From Profundibacter amoris (GTDB taxonomy: Bacteria > Pseudomonadota > Alphaproteobacteria > Rhodobacterales > Rhodobacteraceae), in the NCBI RefSeq assembly GCF_003544895.1, contig NZ_CP032125.1:1564001-1628000 (forward strand): a stretch of 64,000 bases of DNA, given 5' to 3'. Made by a program: the position numbers and the translations under genes. Each line of letters begins with the position of its first letter. The stretch's first letter is position 1. Under the pieces are notes generated by a model. It worked only from the letters and a program-made list of their open reading frames with translations. It had not been told where the DNA came from and searched no databases. Positions 44,726 to 51,903 of the stretch are shown here, piece by piece.

Positions 44726-44941
44726 ATGAAAAAAATACTATTAACGGCAACAGCAATTGTTGCATCTACCCAGGCTTTTGCTGGCAACCTTGTCGAACCA
44801 ATGATGGAACCTGAAGTGGTCGAAGCGGCCACCGGCAGTTCCGGCGGGGCGATGCTTGTTCCGATCCTGCTGATTGTGCTGATGGCAGCTGTCGTCGCAA
44901 GTGGTGGGGGAAATACGGCGCCACCACCACCTATGCGCTAG
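44726..44941 (+). CDS. Small secreted membrane peptide, copy 3
   Basis: 71 residues: MKKILLTATAIVASTQAFA, GNLVEPMMEPEVVEAATG, SSGG, AMLVPILLIVLMAAVVA, tail GGGNTAPPPPMR. Near-identical to copy 2; the variable parts of the family are the tail and a few helix residues. Ribosome binding site CGAGGG. A weak terminator stem follows at 44970. Confidence 0.75.
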   Translation: MKKILLTATAIVASTQAFAGNLVEPMMEPEVVEAATGSSGGAMLVPILLIVLMAAVVASGGGNTAPPPPMR

Positions 44942-44969
44942 ACCTATCAATCAAGATTAAACGTTAAGG

Positions 44970-45006
44970 AATGGCTCAGTGTGAAACTACTCTGGGCCAT
45001 TTTACT
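44970..45006 (+). terminator. Probable terminator after copy 3
   Basis: AATGGCTCAG pairs with CTGGGCCATT (one G-T) around a 12-base loop; TTTTA follows. Short T-run, so efficiency is uncertain. Located 29 bases after the copy 3 stop. Confidence 0.6.
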
Positions 45007-45020
45007 GGTCAAATATTGGC

Positions 45021-45050
45021 AAAAAAAAACGCCAGCGCAAGGCTGGCGTT
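45021..45050 (-). terminator. Strong minus-strand intrinsic terminator
   Basis: AACGCCAGC and GCTGGCGTT form a perfect 9-pair stem around a 5-base loop. Nine A on the plus strand (45021-45029) make a T9 run only on the minus strand, so it ends a leftward transcript. No leftward gene is annotated; a short minus frame (45100-45309) and the divergent region before the yejA-like gene are the only sources. Confidence 0.75.
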
Positions 45051-45211
45051 AAGTTATTGAGGCAGGTTTCATACAGGCAAGAAACCTATCGAGCAGTGAT
45101 TACTTTATACGCAATCTATTGCCACCCGCCAAGCTAAAAGTTTGAATTGGTTGCAATTGGCCGTTACGATCAACCGTAACGAAACAAGGCGCGTGAAGGA
45201 TTGTTGCCAAT

Positions 45212-47029
45212 ATGAGATCAATAAATTTCGCGTGGCTTGGGCAAATCGCCTGCACTGCCTGTATGATTCTGTCCACAGGAATCGCGCAGGCCGAACCACA
45301 GCATGGCATAGCTATGTATGGCTCCCCTGCCCTACCACAGGATTTTGTGTCCCTACCCTACGCCAACCCCGACGCGCCCAAAGGCGGGCGCATCATTCTG
45401 GGCGAGGTCGGCAGCTTTGATTCCCTGAACCCGCACATCCTGAAAGGCCGCGCGCCGTGGCAATGGCGCTATCTGGGATACGAGGGCCTGATGGGGCGAA
45501 ACTGGGACGAACCCTTCTCGCTTTACGGTCTTTTGGCCGAATCGATTGATGTCGGGCCGAATCGCCAATGGGTCGAATTCACCCTGCGCCCCGAGGCAAA
45601 GTTCTGGGACGGCAGCCCCGTCACCGTCGAGGATGTGATGTGGTCTTACGAAACGCTGGGCACCAAGGGGCATCCGAAATATCTGGGGGCCTGGCAAAAA
45701 GTCGCAAAGATGGAGCAAACCGGCGCGCGCAAGATCCGCTTTACCTTCAACACCGAGGACAGGGAACTGGCGCTGATCATCGGCATGCGCCCGATTCTGA
45801 AAAAAGCACAATATGAAGGCAAGGATTTTGCCGCGTCATCGCTTGAGGCGCCAATCGGCACCGCCCCCTACGTGGTGGATGATCTGGAGCAAGGCCGCTA
45901 TCTGGTGTTGAAACGCAATCCCGATTACTGGGGCAAGGATTTGCCTTTTCGTCGCGGCACCCATAATTTTGACGAAATCCGGATGGAGTTTTTCACCGAC
46001 GCCAACGTCCGCTTCGAGGCGTTCAAGGCAGGTGAAATCGATGTCATGCGCGAAGGCAACGCCGGAAAATGGGCCACGCTTTATGATTTTCCCGCCATGC
46101 GCTCTGGTGAAGTGGTTAAATCCGAAATCCCGCATCAGCGCCCCACCGGTCTGAAGGGTCTGGTGATGAACACCCGCAACCCGATCTTTGCGGATTGGCG
46201 TGTACGGCAAGCGATGATACTGGCGTTCAATTATGAATTCATCAGCCAGACGGTGAACGGCCACGCCGCCCCGCGCATCAAATCCTATTTCGACAATTCC
46301 GTGCTGGCGATGGAACCCGGACCCGCCAAGGGCCGCGTGGCCGATTTGCTGGCCCCCTTTGCCGATCAACTGCCCCCCGACACGATCGAAGGTTACACCC
46401 TGCCCGTCTCGGACGGCTCGGAGCGTAACCGCAAGAACATCCGCAAGGCGATGGCCCTGCTGGCAGAGGCCGGATGGGATGTTGAGAACGGCGTGATGCA
46501 AAACAGCGCGGGCCAACCCTTTGCCTTTGAAATTGTGCTGAAACAGGGTGCCTCCGAAGTGCGCACCATTGTCGACCTCTATGTGGAATCATTGAAACGG
46601 CTGGGGATGCAGCCCACGGTTACCGTGATCGACAAGGCGCAATACAAGGAACGCACCAACGCCTATGATTTCGGCATGGCCTTCTATTCCCGTGGGGCAT
46701 CCCTGTCGCCGGGCAATGAACAGATGCTCTATTGGGGGGGCGATGGCGTCACCCGTCCGGGCACCCGCAACTGGATGGGTATGGATTCACCTGCCGCCGA
46801 GGCAATGATCAACAGGATGCTGAATACCACCGACCAGAAGGGTTTCCGTGCCGCCGCCCATGCGCTGGACCGGATTCTGGCCGCCGGTCGCTATGTGATT
46901 CCGATCTGGGCCGGCGGGCCTTCGCGTATTGCACATAAAAGTTTCCTGCATTATCCGGCAGAACATCTGCCGATGTATGGAGACTGGATCGGTTTTCTGC
47001 CGGATGTCTGGTGGTATGAGGAGAGATAA
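45212..47029 (+). CDS. Extracellular solute-binding protein, YejA/oligopeptide type
   Basis: 605 residues, SBP_bac_5 family. Signal peptide MRSINFAWLGQIACTACMI continuing to STGIAQA, mature EPQHGIAMYGSPALP. The YejA-like opening LPYANPDAPKGGRIILGEVGSFDSLNPHI distinguishes it from DppA/OppA. LGYEGLMGRNWDEPFSLYGLLAESI and TLRPEAKFWDGSPVTVEDVMWSYE are family stretches. YejABEF relatives import peptides including microcin C-like compounds. No permease or ATPase genes follow here, so it is an orphan or works with a system elsewhere. An AAGGA ribosome binding site is 11 bases before the ATG. Confidence 0.9.
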   Translation: MRSINFAWLGQIACTACMILSTGIAQAEPQHGIAMYGSPALPQDFVSLPYANPDAPKGGRIILGEVGSFDSLNPHILKGRAPWQWRYLGYEGLMGRNWDEPFSLYGLLAESIDVGPNRQWVEFTLRPEAKFWDGSPVTVEDVMWSYETLGTKGHPKYLGAWQKVAKMEQTGARKIRFTFNTEDRELALIIGMRPILKKAQYEGKDFAASSLEAPIGTAPYVVDDLEQGRYLVLKRNPDYWGKDLPFRRGTHNFDEIRMEFFTDANVRFEAFKAGEIDVMREGNAGKWATLYDFPAMRSGEVVKSEIPHQRPTGLKGLVMNTRNPIFADWRVRQAMILAFNYEFISQTVNGHAAPRIKSYFDNSVLAMEPGPAKGRVADLLAPFADQLPPDTIEGYTLPVSDGSERNRKNIRKAMALLAEAGWDVENGVMQNSAGQPFAFEIVLKQGASEVRTIVDLYVESLKRLGMQPTVTVIDKAQYKERTNAYDFGMAFYSRGASLSPGNEQMLYWGGDGVTRPGTRNWMGMDSPAAEAMINRMLNTTDQKGFRAAAHALDRILAAGRYVIPIWAGGPSRIAHKSFLHYPAEHLPMYGDWIGFLPDVWWYEER

Positions 47030-47031
47030 AC

Positions 47032-47145
47032 ATGACAAAGACCATTCTGCTGATCACACTTCTGGCCTTTTCGGGCTGCGCCACGGTCGAAGGGCTGGGC
47101 CGTGATATTTTGGCCGGTGCGCGAAAAGTGAACAACGCGCTGTAA
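47032..47145 (+). CDS. Entericidin-like small lipoprotein
   Basis: 37 residues: MTKTILLITLLAFSGCATV, then EGLGRDILAGARKVNNAL. The lipobox FSGC puts lipidated Cys at 16, and the short amphipathic tail with GLGRDI is the EcnA/EcnB pattern. Begins 2 bases after the yejA-like stop (GAGGAGAGATAAAC provides the ribosome binding site), so it is probably in the same transcript. Entericidins are membrane lipopeptides linked to stationary-phase survival in enterics; role here unknown. Confidence 0.7.
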   Translation: MTKTILLITLLAFSGCATVEGLGRDILAGARKVNNAL

Positions 47146-47177
47146 AACTGTTACACAGCGCGGCTATTCATGCCGGC

Positions 47178-47648
47178 ATGAATATACTTGTCCTCTGCAC
47201 CGGAAACTCGGCCCGCTCGATCCTGCTGGAAAGCATCCTGAACCACACAGGCGGCGGGCGCGTGACCGCCTATTCCGCCGGCTCGCACCCTGCGGGAGCG
47301 GTGCATCCGCAATCCCTGACCCTGCTGCGCCGGCTGGGCCATGACGTCAGCGGTGCGTGCTCCAAAAGCTGGGATGAATTCGCCCGCGTGGATGCCCCGC
47401 GCATGGATGTTGTCATTACCGTTTGCAGCGCCGCCGCTGGCGAAACCTGCCCCTTGTGGCCTGGCGCCCCTGTCCGCGCGCACTGGGGCGTTGACGATCC
47501 CGCCAATTGCATAGAGGATTGTGAACAGGCATTTCAGACGGCCTATGATACCCTGTCCCGACGGGCGGCGCGGTTTCTGGCCCTGCCGCTGGACGGGATG
47601 GACAAAACGGCCCTGCAAGCGGCGCTGGACAAGATCGGGCAGGAGTGA
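47178..47648 (+). CDS. arsC: Arsenate reductase-like low-molecular-weight phosphatase
   Basis: 156 residues of the LMWPTP/arsenate reductase fold. The P-loop CTGNSARS (Cys7) is the arsenate reductase form, with Cys pairs further on (VCSAAAGETCPLWPG, about 77-91) for the disulfide relay, as in thioredoxin-coupled ArsC. It directly precedes an aquaporin gene, the arsC-aqpS arrangement of Sinorhizobium-type arsenic resistance. No ArsR regulator or ArsB/Acr3 pump is seen next to it. Confidence 0.85.
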   Translation: MNILVLCTGNSARSILLESILNHTGGGRVTAYSAGSHPAGAVHPQSLTLLRRLGHDVSGACSKSWDEFARVDAPRMDVVITVCSAAAGETCPLWPGAPVRAHWGVDDPANCIEDCEQAFQTAYDTLSRRAARFLALPLDGMDKTALQAALDKIGQE

Positions 47649-48302
47649 ATGAAACAGAAATTGCTGGCGGAATTTATCGGCACCGCGATGCTGCTGATCG
47701 GCGTGGTCGGATCGGGTATCATGGCCGAAAACATGTCGGGTGGAAACAATGGTATCGCCCTGCTGGCCAATGCCATTGCCACCGGTGCGATGCTCTATGT
47801 TCTGATCACCACCCTTGGCCCGGTCTCCGGTGCCCATTTCAACCCCGCTGTGACGCTTGCCTTTGCCCTGCGCCGCGAACACCCGTCTGCTCAAATCCTG
47901 CCCTATGTGGTGGTGCAAATCATTGGCGGTATCCTTGGGGTCTGGTTCACCCATATCATGTTCGATCTGCCGATCCTGCAAACCTCGACCCACACCCGCA
48001 CCGGCATCCCGCTCTGGAGCAGTGAAATCTTTGCCACCTTCGGCCTGCTGTTCGTGATTTTCGGCGGCATCAAACACAAACCCGATACAGTGCCAACCCT
48101 CGTTGCGCTCTATATCACCGGTGCCTACTGGTTCACCTCCTCGACCAGTTTCGCCAATCCCGCCGTGACCATCGCCCGCAGCCTTTCGGACACATTCGCG
48201 GGCATATATCCTGCCCATATGCCGATGTTCATCGTAATGCAGCTGATTGGCGTCGCGGTTGCAAGCCTGATCCTGCCCCAACTATTCAAAGACCGCACAT
48301 AG
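47649..48302 (+). CDS. Aquaglyceroporin-type channel (AqpS-like)
   Basis: 217 residues of the MIP family, about six helices and two half-helices. The two NPA boxes are HFNPAVT (about 63-69) and FANPAVTIARSL (about 157-168). Starts on the base after the arsC stop (TGAATG), so cotranslated. In Sinorhizobium meliloti AqpS lets arsenite, formed by ArsC, leave down its gradient; the pairing here suggests the same. A general glycerol or water channel is the alternative. Confidence 0.88.
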   Translation: MKQKLLAEFIGTAMLLIGVVGSGIMAENMSGGNNGIALLANAIATGAMLYVLITTLGPVSGAHFNPAVTLAFALRREHPSAQILPYVVVQIIGGILGVWFTHIMFDLPILQTSTHTRTGIPLWSSEIFATFGLLFVIFGGIKHKPDTVPTLVALYITGAYWFTSSTSFANPAVTIARSLSDTFAGIYPAHMPMFIVMQLIGVAVASLILPQLFKDRT

Positions 48303-48356
48303 CCCCTTCTTCTTGCCCCAAATACCTGCCTTGCCAAAAACACACGCTGCCCCTAA

Positions 48357-48454
48357 AGCATTTCCAGTTAATATTGTATCGCTTTTCGCTGCCTCAAGCC
48401 TTTGGCTTGAACGCAAAAAGCGATACGCCTGTTTCAAGATGAACTGGAAACGCT
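48357..48454. repeat. Nested imperfect palindrome (REP/MITE-like)
   Basis: Outer arms AGCATTTCCAGTT (48357-48369) and AACTGGAAACGCT (48442-48454); inner arms GTATCGCTTTT and AAAAAGCGATAC; innermost CTCAAGCC/GGCTTGA around TTT. The whole 98 bases can fold into one long hairpin in either strand. I recall very similar palindromes scattered through Roseobacter genomes. It sits between the aquaporin and the acyl-CoA synthetase. Confidence 0.7.
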
Positions 48455-48469
48455 ATAAGCAAGGTGCGC

Positions 48470-49990
48470 ATGACCTCGATCTTTGACAACGGCGCGCCTG
48501 CGCCCTGCCCCGCCCCCTTCAATCTGGCACAATATGTGCTGTCGCTTGCCCCCGCGCTGGGTGACAAATGCGCCCTGTCGGTTCTGCACACAGACCACAC
48601 CGATGACTGGACCTATGCCCGCTTTGAAGCCGCCGTACGCGGCACTGCAACAGGCCTATTGCAACAGGGGCTGAAACCGGGTGACCGCATATTGATGCGG
48701 CTTGGCAATACCGTGGAATTCCCGATCCTGTTTCTGGCCGCGATCACCGCCGGACTGGTGCCCGTGCCGACCTCCTCGCAACTGACCACACCGGAAATCA
48801 CCGCAATCAGCAATAAAATCACCCCCGCCCTGATCATAGCTGACAGCGGCATCCCCCTGCCCGATCCCCTGTCCTGCCCCGTGATCAGCGCGCAGGACCT
48901 GCACGGCTTCCACCACCTGCCCCCTGCCTTCTATGTCGAGGGCGATCCGGACCGCCTTGCCTATATCATCTACACCTCCGGCACCTCGGGCGCGCCCCGC
49001 GCGGTGTGCCACGCCCATCGCGCAATCTGGGCGCGGCGGATGATGTTCAAGGGCTGGTACGGGCTGACCGCGCATGACCGGATGATGCACGCGGGCGCTT
49101 TCAACTGGACCTACACATTGGGCACCGGCCTGATGGATCCGCTGTCGATCGGCGCAACCGCCCTGATCCCCGCTGCCGGCACAACTGCCGCCGATCTGCC
49201 CGCGCTGATCGCCCGCCACCGCGCCACCATTTTTGCCGCCGCCCCCGGTGTGTACCGGCAAATGCAAAAACAGCCGCTACCGCCCCTGCCCGATCTGCGC
49301 CACGGGTTGTCCGCCGGTGAAAAACTGCCCGAAACCATCCGCACCCGCTGGAATGACGCCACCGGAAAAATGCTGTTCGAGGCTTATGGCATGTCCGAAT
49401 GTTCCACCTTCATCTCGGGCAGCCCCGACCGCCCTGCGCCCCACGGGGCTTCGGGTTATCCGCAACAGGGCCGCCGCGTGGCGGTGCTGGATCAGGATGG
49501 TAAACCGGTGCCTTTTGACACCGCAGGCACCCTTGCCGTTCACCGCGATGATCCGAGCTTGATGCTGGGCTATCTGGATGCCGAAACGGAAACAAATGCC
49601 AGATATGCAGGCGACTGGTTCCTGACCGGCGACAGTTGCAGCATGGCCCCTGACGGCGCCATCACCTATCTGGGCCGCACCGACGATATGATGAACGCCG
49701 GTGGCTACCGTGTTTCCCCGCTCGAGGTCGAACACACCCTTGCCACCCACCCCGCCATCCATGAGGTCGCCGCCGTCGAGGTCACCGTCAAAGCCGACAC
49801 CACCGTGATTGCGGCCTTCTACACCTCCGACACGCCACTGGACGAAACCGGATTAATCGACTACGCCAAGGACAGACTGGCGCGTTACAAAACCCCCCGC
49901 ATCTATGTTCGGGTTGCCTCGTTGCCCAAAGGGGCCAACGGCAAACTGCTGCGCCGCCAATTGCGCGAAACATACGAGAAACAGACATGA
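48470..49990 (+). CDS. AMP-dependent acyl-CoA synthetase/ligase
   Basis: 506 residues, ANL superfamily. Core motifs: AYIIYTSGTSGAPR (about 163-176, P-loop), FEAYGMSECS (adenylate-binding A5 region), DWFLTGDSCS (hinge-side A7), GRTDDMMNAGGYRVSPLEVE (A8), and NGKLLRRQLRE near the end with the catalytic Lys. Acid substrate is not readable; short to medium or aromatic acids are plausible. Preferred ATG at 48470; overlaps the next gene by 4 bases. Confidence 0.9.
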   Translation: MTSIFDNGAPAPCPAPFNLAQYVLSLAPALGDKCALSVLHTDHTDDWTYARFEAAVRGTATGLLQQGLKPGDRILMRLGNTVEFPILFLAAITAGLVPVPTSSQLTTPEITAISNKITPALIIADSGIPLPDPLSCPVISAQDLHGFHHLPPAFYVEGDPDRLAYIIYTSGTSGAPRAVCHAHRAIWARRMMFKGWYGLTAHDRMMHAGAFNWTYTLGTGLMDPLSIGATALIPAAGTTAADLPALIARHRATIFAAAPGVYRQMQKQPLPPLPDLRHGLSAGEKLPETIRTRWNDATGKMLFEAYGMSECSTFISGSPDRPAPHGASGYPQQGRRVAVLDQDGKPVPFDTAGTLAVHRDDPSLMLGYLDAETETNARYAGDWFLTGDSCSMAPDGAITYLGRTDDMMNAGGYRVSPLEVEHTLATHPAIHEVAAVEVTVKADTTVIAAFYTSDTPLDETGLIDYAKDRLARYKTPRIYVRVASLPKGANGKLLRRQLRETYEKQT

Positions 49991-50643
49991 TCAAGCTTGA
50001 TATCATTTCCGATCCGATTTGCCCGTGGTGCTATATCGGCAAGGCCAATCTGGACCGCGCGCTGGCCGCGCATCCCGACCACCCCTTTCTGATCGAATGG
50101 CATCCGTTCCAGTTGAACCCCGATATGCCGCCCCAGGGCATGGACCGGCGCGAATATCTGGAGCTGAAATTCGGCGGCAAGGAAGCGGCGGTCAAGGTAT
50201 ACGCCGAAATCGCGCAAAAGGCCGAGGAAGCAGGGCTGGAGATCGACTTTGCCGCGATCAAACGCACGCCGAACACCCTTAATGCGCATCGCCTGATCCA
50301 CTGGGCGGGGATCGAGGGGGTGCAGACATTCGTCGTATCGGCACTGTTTCGCGCCTATTTTGTCGAGGGGCGCAATATCGGCCTGAACGATGTTCTGTGC
50401 AACATTGCCGATGCTTCCGGCATGGATGCGGATATGGTGGAGCGGCTGCTGAATTCAGATGCAGACGTTGAGTATATCCGCAAACGCGATGCCGAAGCCC
50501 GCGAACGAGGGGTGCGCGGGGTGCCGACCTTTATTGTTGCCAATGAATCGGTACTGACCGGCGCACAGCCGGCGCACCTGTGGGGACAAGTGATTGTCGA
50601 AATCAACGAACAACTTGAAAATGACAACCTGCCGGAATCCTGA
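49987..50643 (+). CDS. FrnE-like DsbA-family oxidoreductase
   Basis: 218 residues with thioredoxin-fold motif CPWC (12-15, DPICPWCYIGKANLD) and the DSBA insertion, ending ARERGVRGVPTFIVANESVLTGAQP with the cis-Pro. Cytosolic: no signal peptide. FrnE proteins are disulfide isomerases or 2-hydroxychromene-2-carboxylate isomerase relatives. ATGA-coupled to the acyl-CoA synthetase. Confidence 0.9.
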   Translation: MIKLDIISDPICPWCYIGKANLDRALAAHPDHPFLIEWHPFQLNPDMPPQGMDRREYLELKFGGKEAAVKVYAEIAQKAEEAGLEIDFAAIKRTPNTLNAHRLIHWAGIEGVQTFVVSALFRAYFVEGRNIGLNDVLCNIADASGMDADMVERLLNSDADVEYIRKRDAEARERGVRGVPTFIVANESVLTGAQPAHLWGQVIVEINEQLENDNLPES

Positions 50644-50649
50644 CCAGAA

Positions 50650-51855
50650 ATGAACACCCCCCAATCCCCCCTTGGCAAACGCGAGTTCATCGCCCTGATG
50701 GGCATGACTTCGGCCTCGATCGCCTTTTCGATTGATGCGATGCTGCCGTCCCTGCCGGAAATCGGTCAGGCGCTAACACCGGAGGCGATCAACCGCGCGC
50801 AACTGGTGTTGACCAGCTTTGTTCTGGGTATGGGGATCGGCACATTTTTCACCGGCCCGCTGTCGGACGCCTTTGGACGCCGCCGCGTGCTGTTGGGCGG
50901 GTTTTTCCTTTATATGATCGGCGCGCTTTTGGGGATGCTGGCCGGGTCACTGGAACTGCTGCTGGCGGCGCGTCTAATTCAGGGTCTGGGGGCCGCCGGT
51001 CCACGGGTGGTGGCCATGGCGGTGATCCGCGACCGGTTTTCCGGCCGGCAAATGGCGCAAGTGATGTCATTCGTGATGATGGTCTTCACACTGGTGCCCG
51101 CCTTTGCCCCCAGCATGGGGGCCGGTATCATTTATCTGGTCGGCTGGCGCGGGTTGTTCGGCGCCTTTGTGCTGTTTGCCATTATCAACAGCCTGTGGTT
51201 CGGGTTGCGCCAGCCCGAAACCCTGCTGCCGGAGAACCGGCGCGAATTTCGGCCGGCCAAGCTGTGGGAGGGTGTGAAAGAGGTTCTGGCCAACCGCACC
51301 GTGCGCACCACGATCATGGTGCAGACGATGATCTTCGGTTCCCTGTTCGGGATGCTGTCCACCACCCAGCAGGTGTTTGACATTACCTTTGGGCAAGGCG
51401 CGAATTTCCCGCTGTGGTTTGGCGGGATTGCATTGGTTGCCGGCACGGCAAGCGTGGTGAATGCTACCTTCGTGGTTCGGTTGGGGATGCGGCGGATTAT
51501 CCGTGTGACCCTGATGGTGCAAATCATGTTGTCGGGGGGCTTTGCGATATTGGTCTGGTCGGGGCTGATGCCCGCCACGCTGTATTTTCCCGCCTTCCTG
51601 TTATGGATGACCTCGGTGTTTTTCATGGCGGGTATGACCATTGGCAACCTGAACGCCATCGCGATGGAGCCGATGGGGCATATGGCCGGCATGGCCGCGT
51701 CCGTCACCAGCGCGCTGTTCACCGTTTCGGCGGTGCTGATCGCGGCGCCGATCGGGCTGGCCTTTGATGGCACCCCGCTGCCGCTGGCCATCGGGGTGTT
51801 TAGCTGTGCTGCGGTCGCACTGGCACTGATGCAGATGATCCGGCGGGAGCCTTAA
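50650..51855 (+). CDS. MFS drug-type exporter, Bcr/CflA family
   Basis: 401 residues, 12 transmembrane segments. Motif A-like loop GPLSDAFGRRRVLLGG between helices 2 and 3 and LIQGLGAAGPRVVAMAVIRDRFSG near helix 4-5 are Bcr/CflA stretches. Begins 6 bases after the FrnE stop, so it probably closes the same three-gene transcript. Substrate unknown. Confidence 0.9.
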   Translation: MNTPQSPLGKREFIALMGMTSASIAFSIDAMLPSLPEIGQALTPEAINRAQLVLTSFVLGMGIGTFFTGPLSDAFGRRRVLLGGFFLYMIGALLGMLAGSLELLLAARLIQGLGAAGPRVVAMAVIRDRFSGRQMAQVMSFVMMVFTLVPAFAPSMGAGIIYLVGWRGLFGAFVLFAIINSLWFGLRQPETLLPENRREFRPAKLWEGVKEVLANRTVRTTIMVQTMIFGSLFGMLSTTQQVFDITFGQGANFPLWFGGIALVAGTASVVNATFVVRLGMRRIIRVTLMVQIMLSGGFAILVWSGLMPATLYFPAFLLWMTSVFFMAGMTIGNLNAIAMEPMGHMAGMAASVTSALFTVSAVLIAAPIGLAFDGTPLPLAIGVFSCAAVALALMQMIRREP

Positions 51856-51864
51856 GAACTTTTA

Positions 51865-51899
51865 TGCCTCCGGCGGGGATATTTATGGAACAAAGATGG
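51865..51899. repeat. Recurrent Rhodobacteraceae intergenic motif
   Basis: TGCCTCCGGCGGGGATATTT followed by ATGGAACAAAGATGG lies between the convergent MFS and mfd genes. I recall this CCTCCGGCGGGnATATTTnTGG element as frequent downstream of genes in Roseobacter genomes. A diverged, inverted version may stand at 48302-48335 (AGGTATTTGGGGCAAGAAG on the minus strand). Identification from memory. Confidence 0.4.
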
Positions 51900-51903
51900 A
51901 CAG

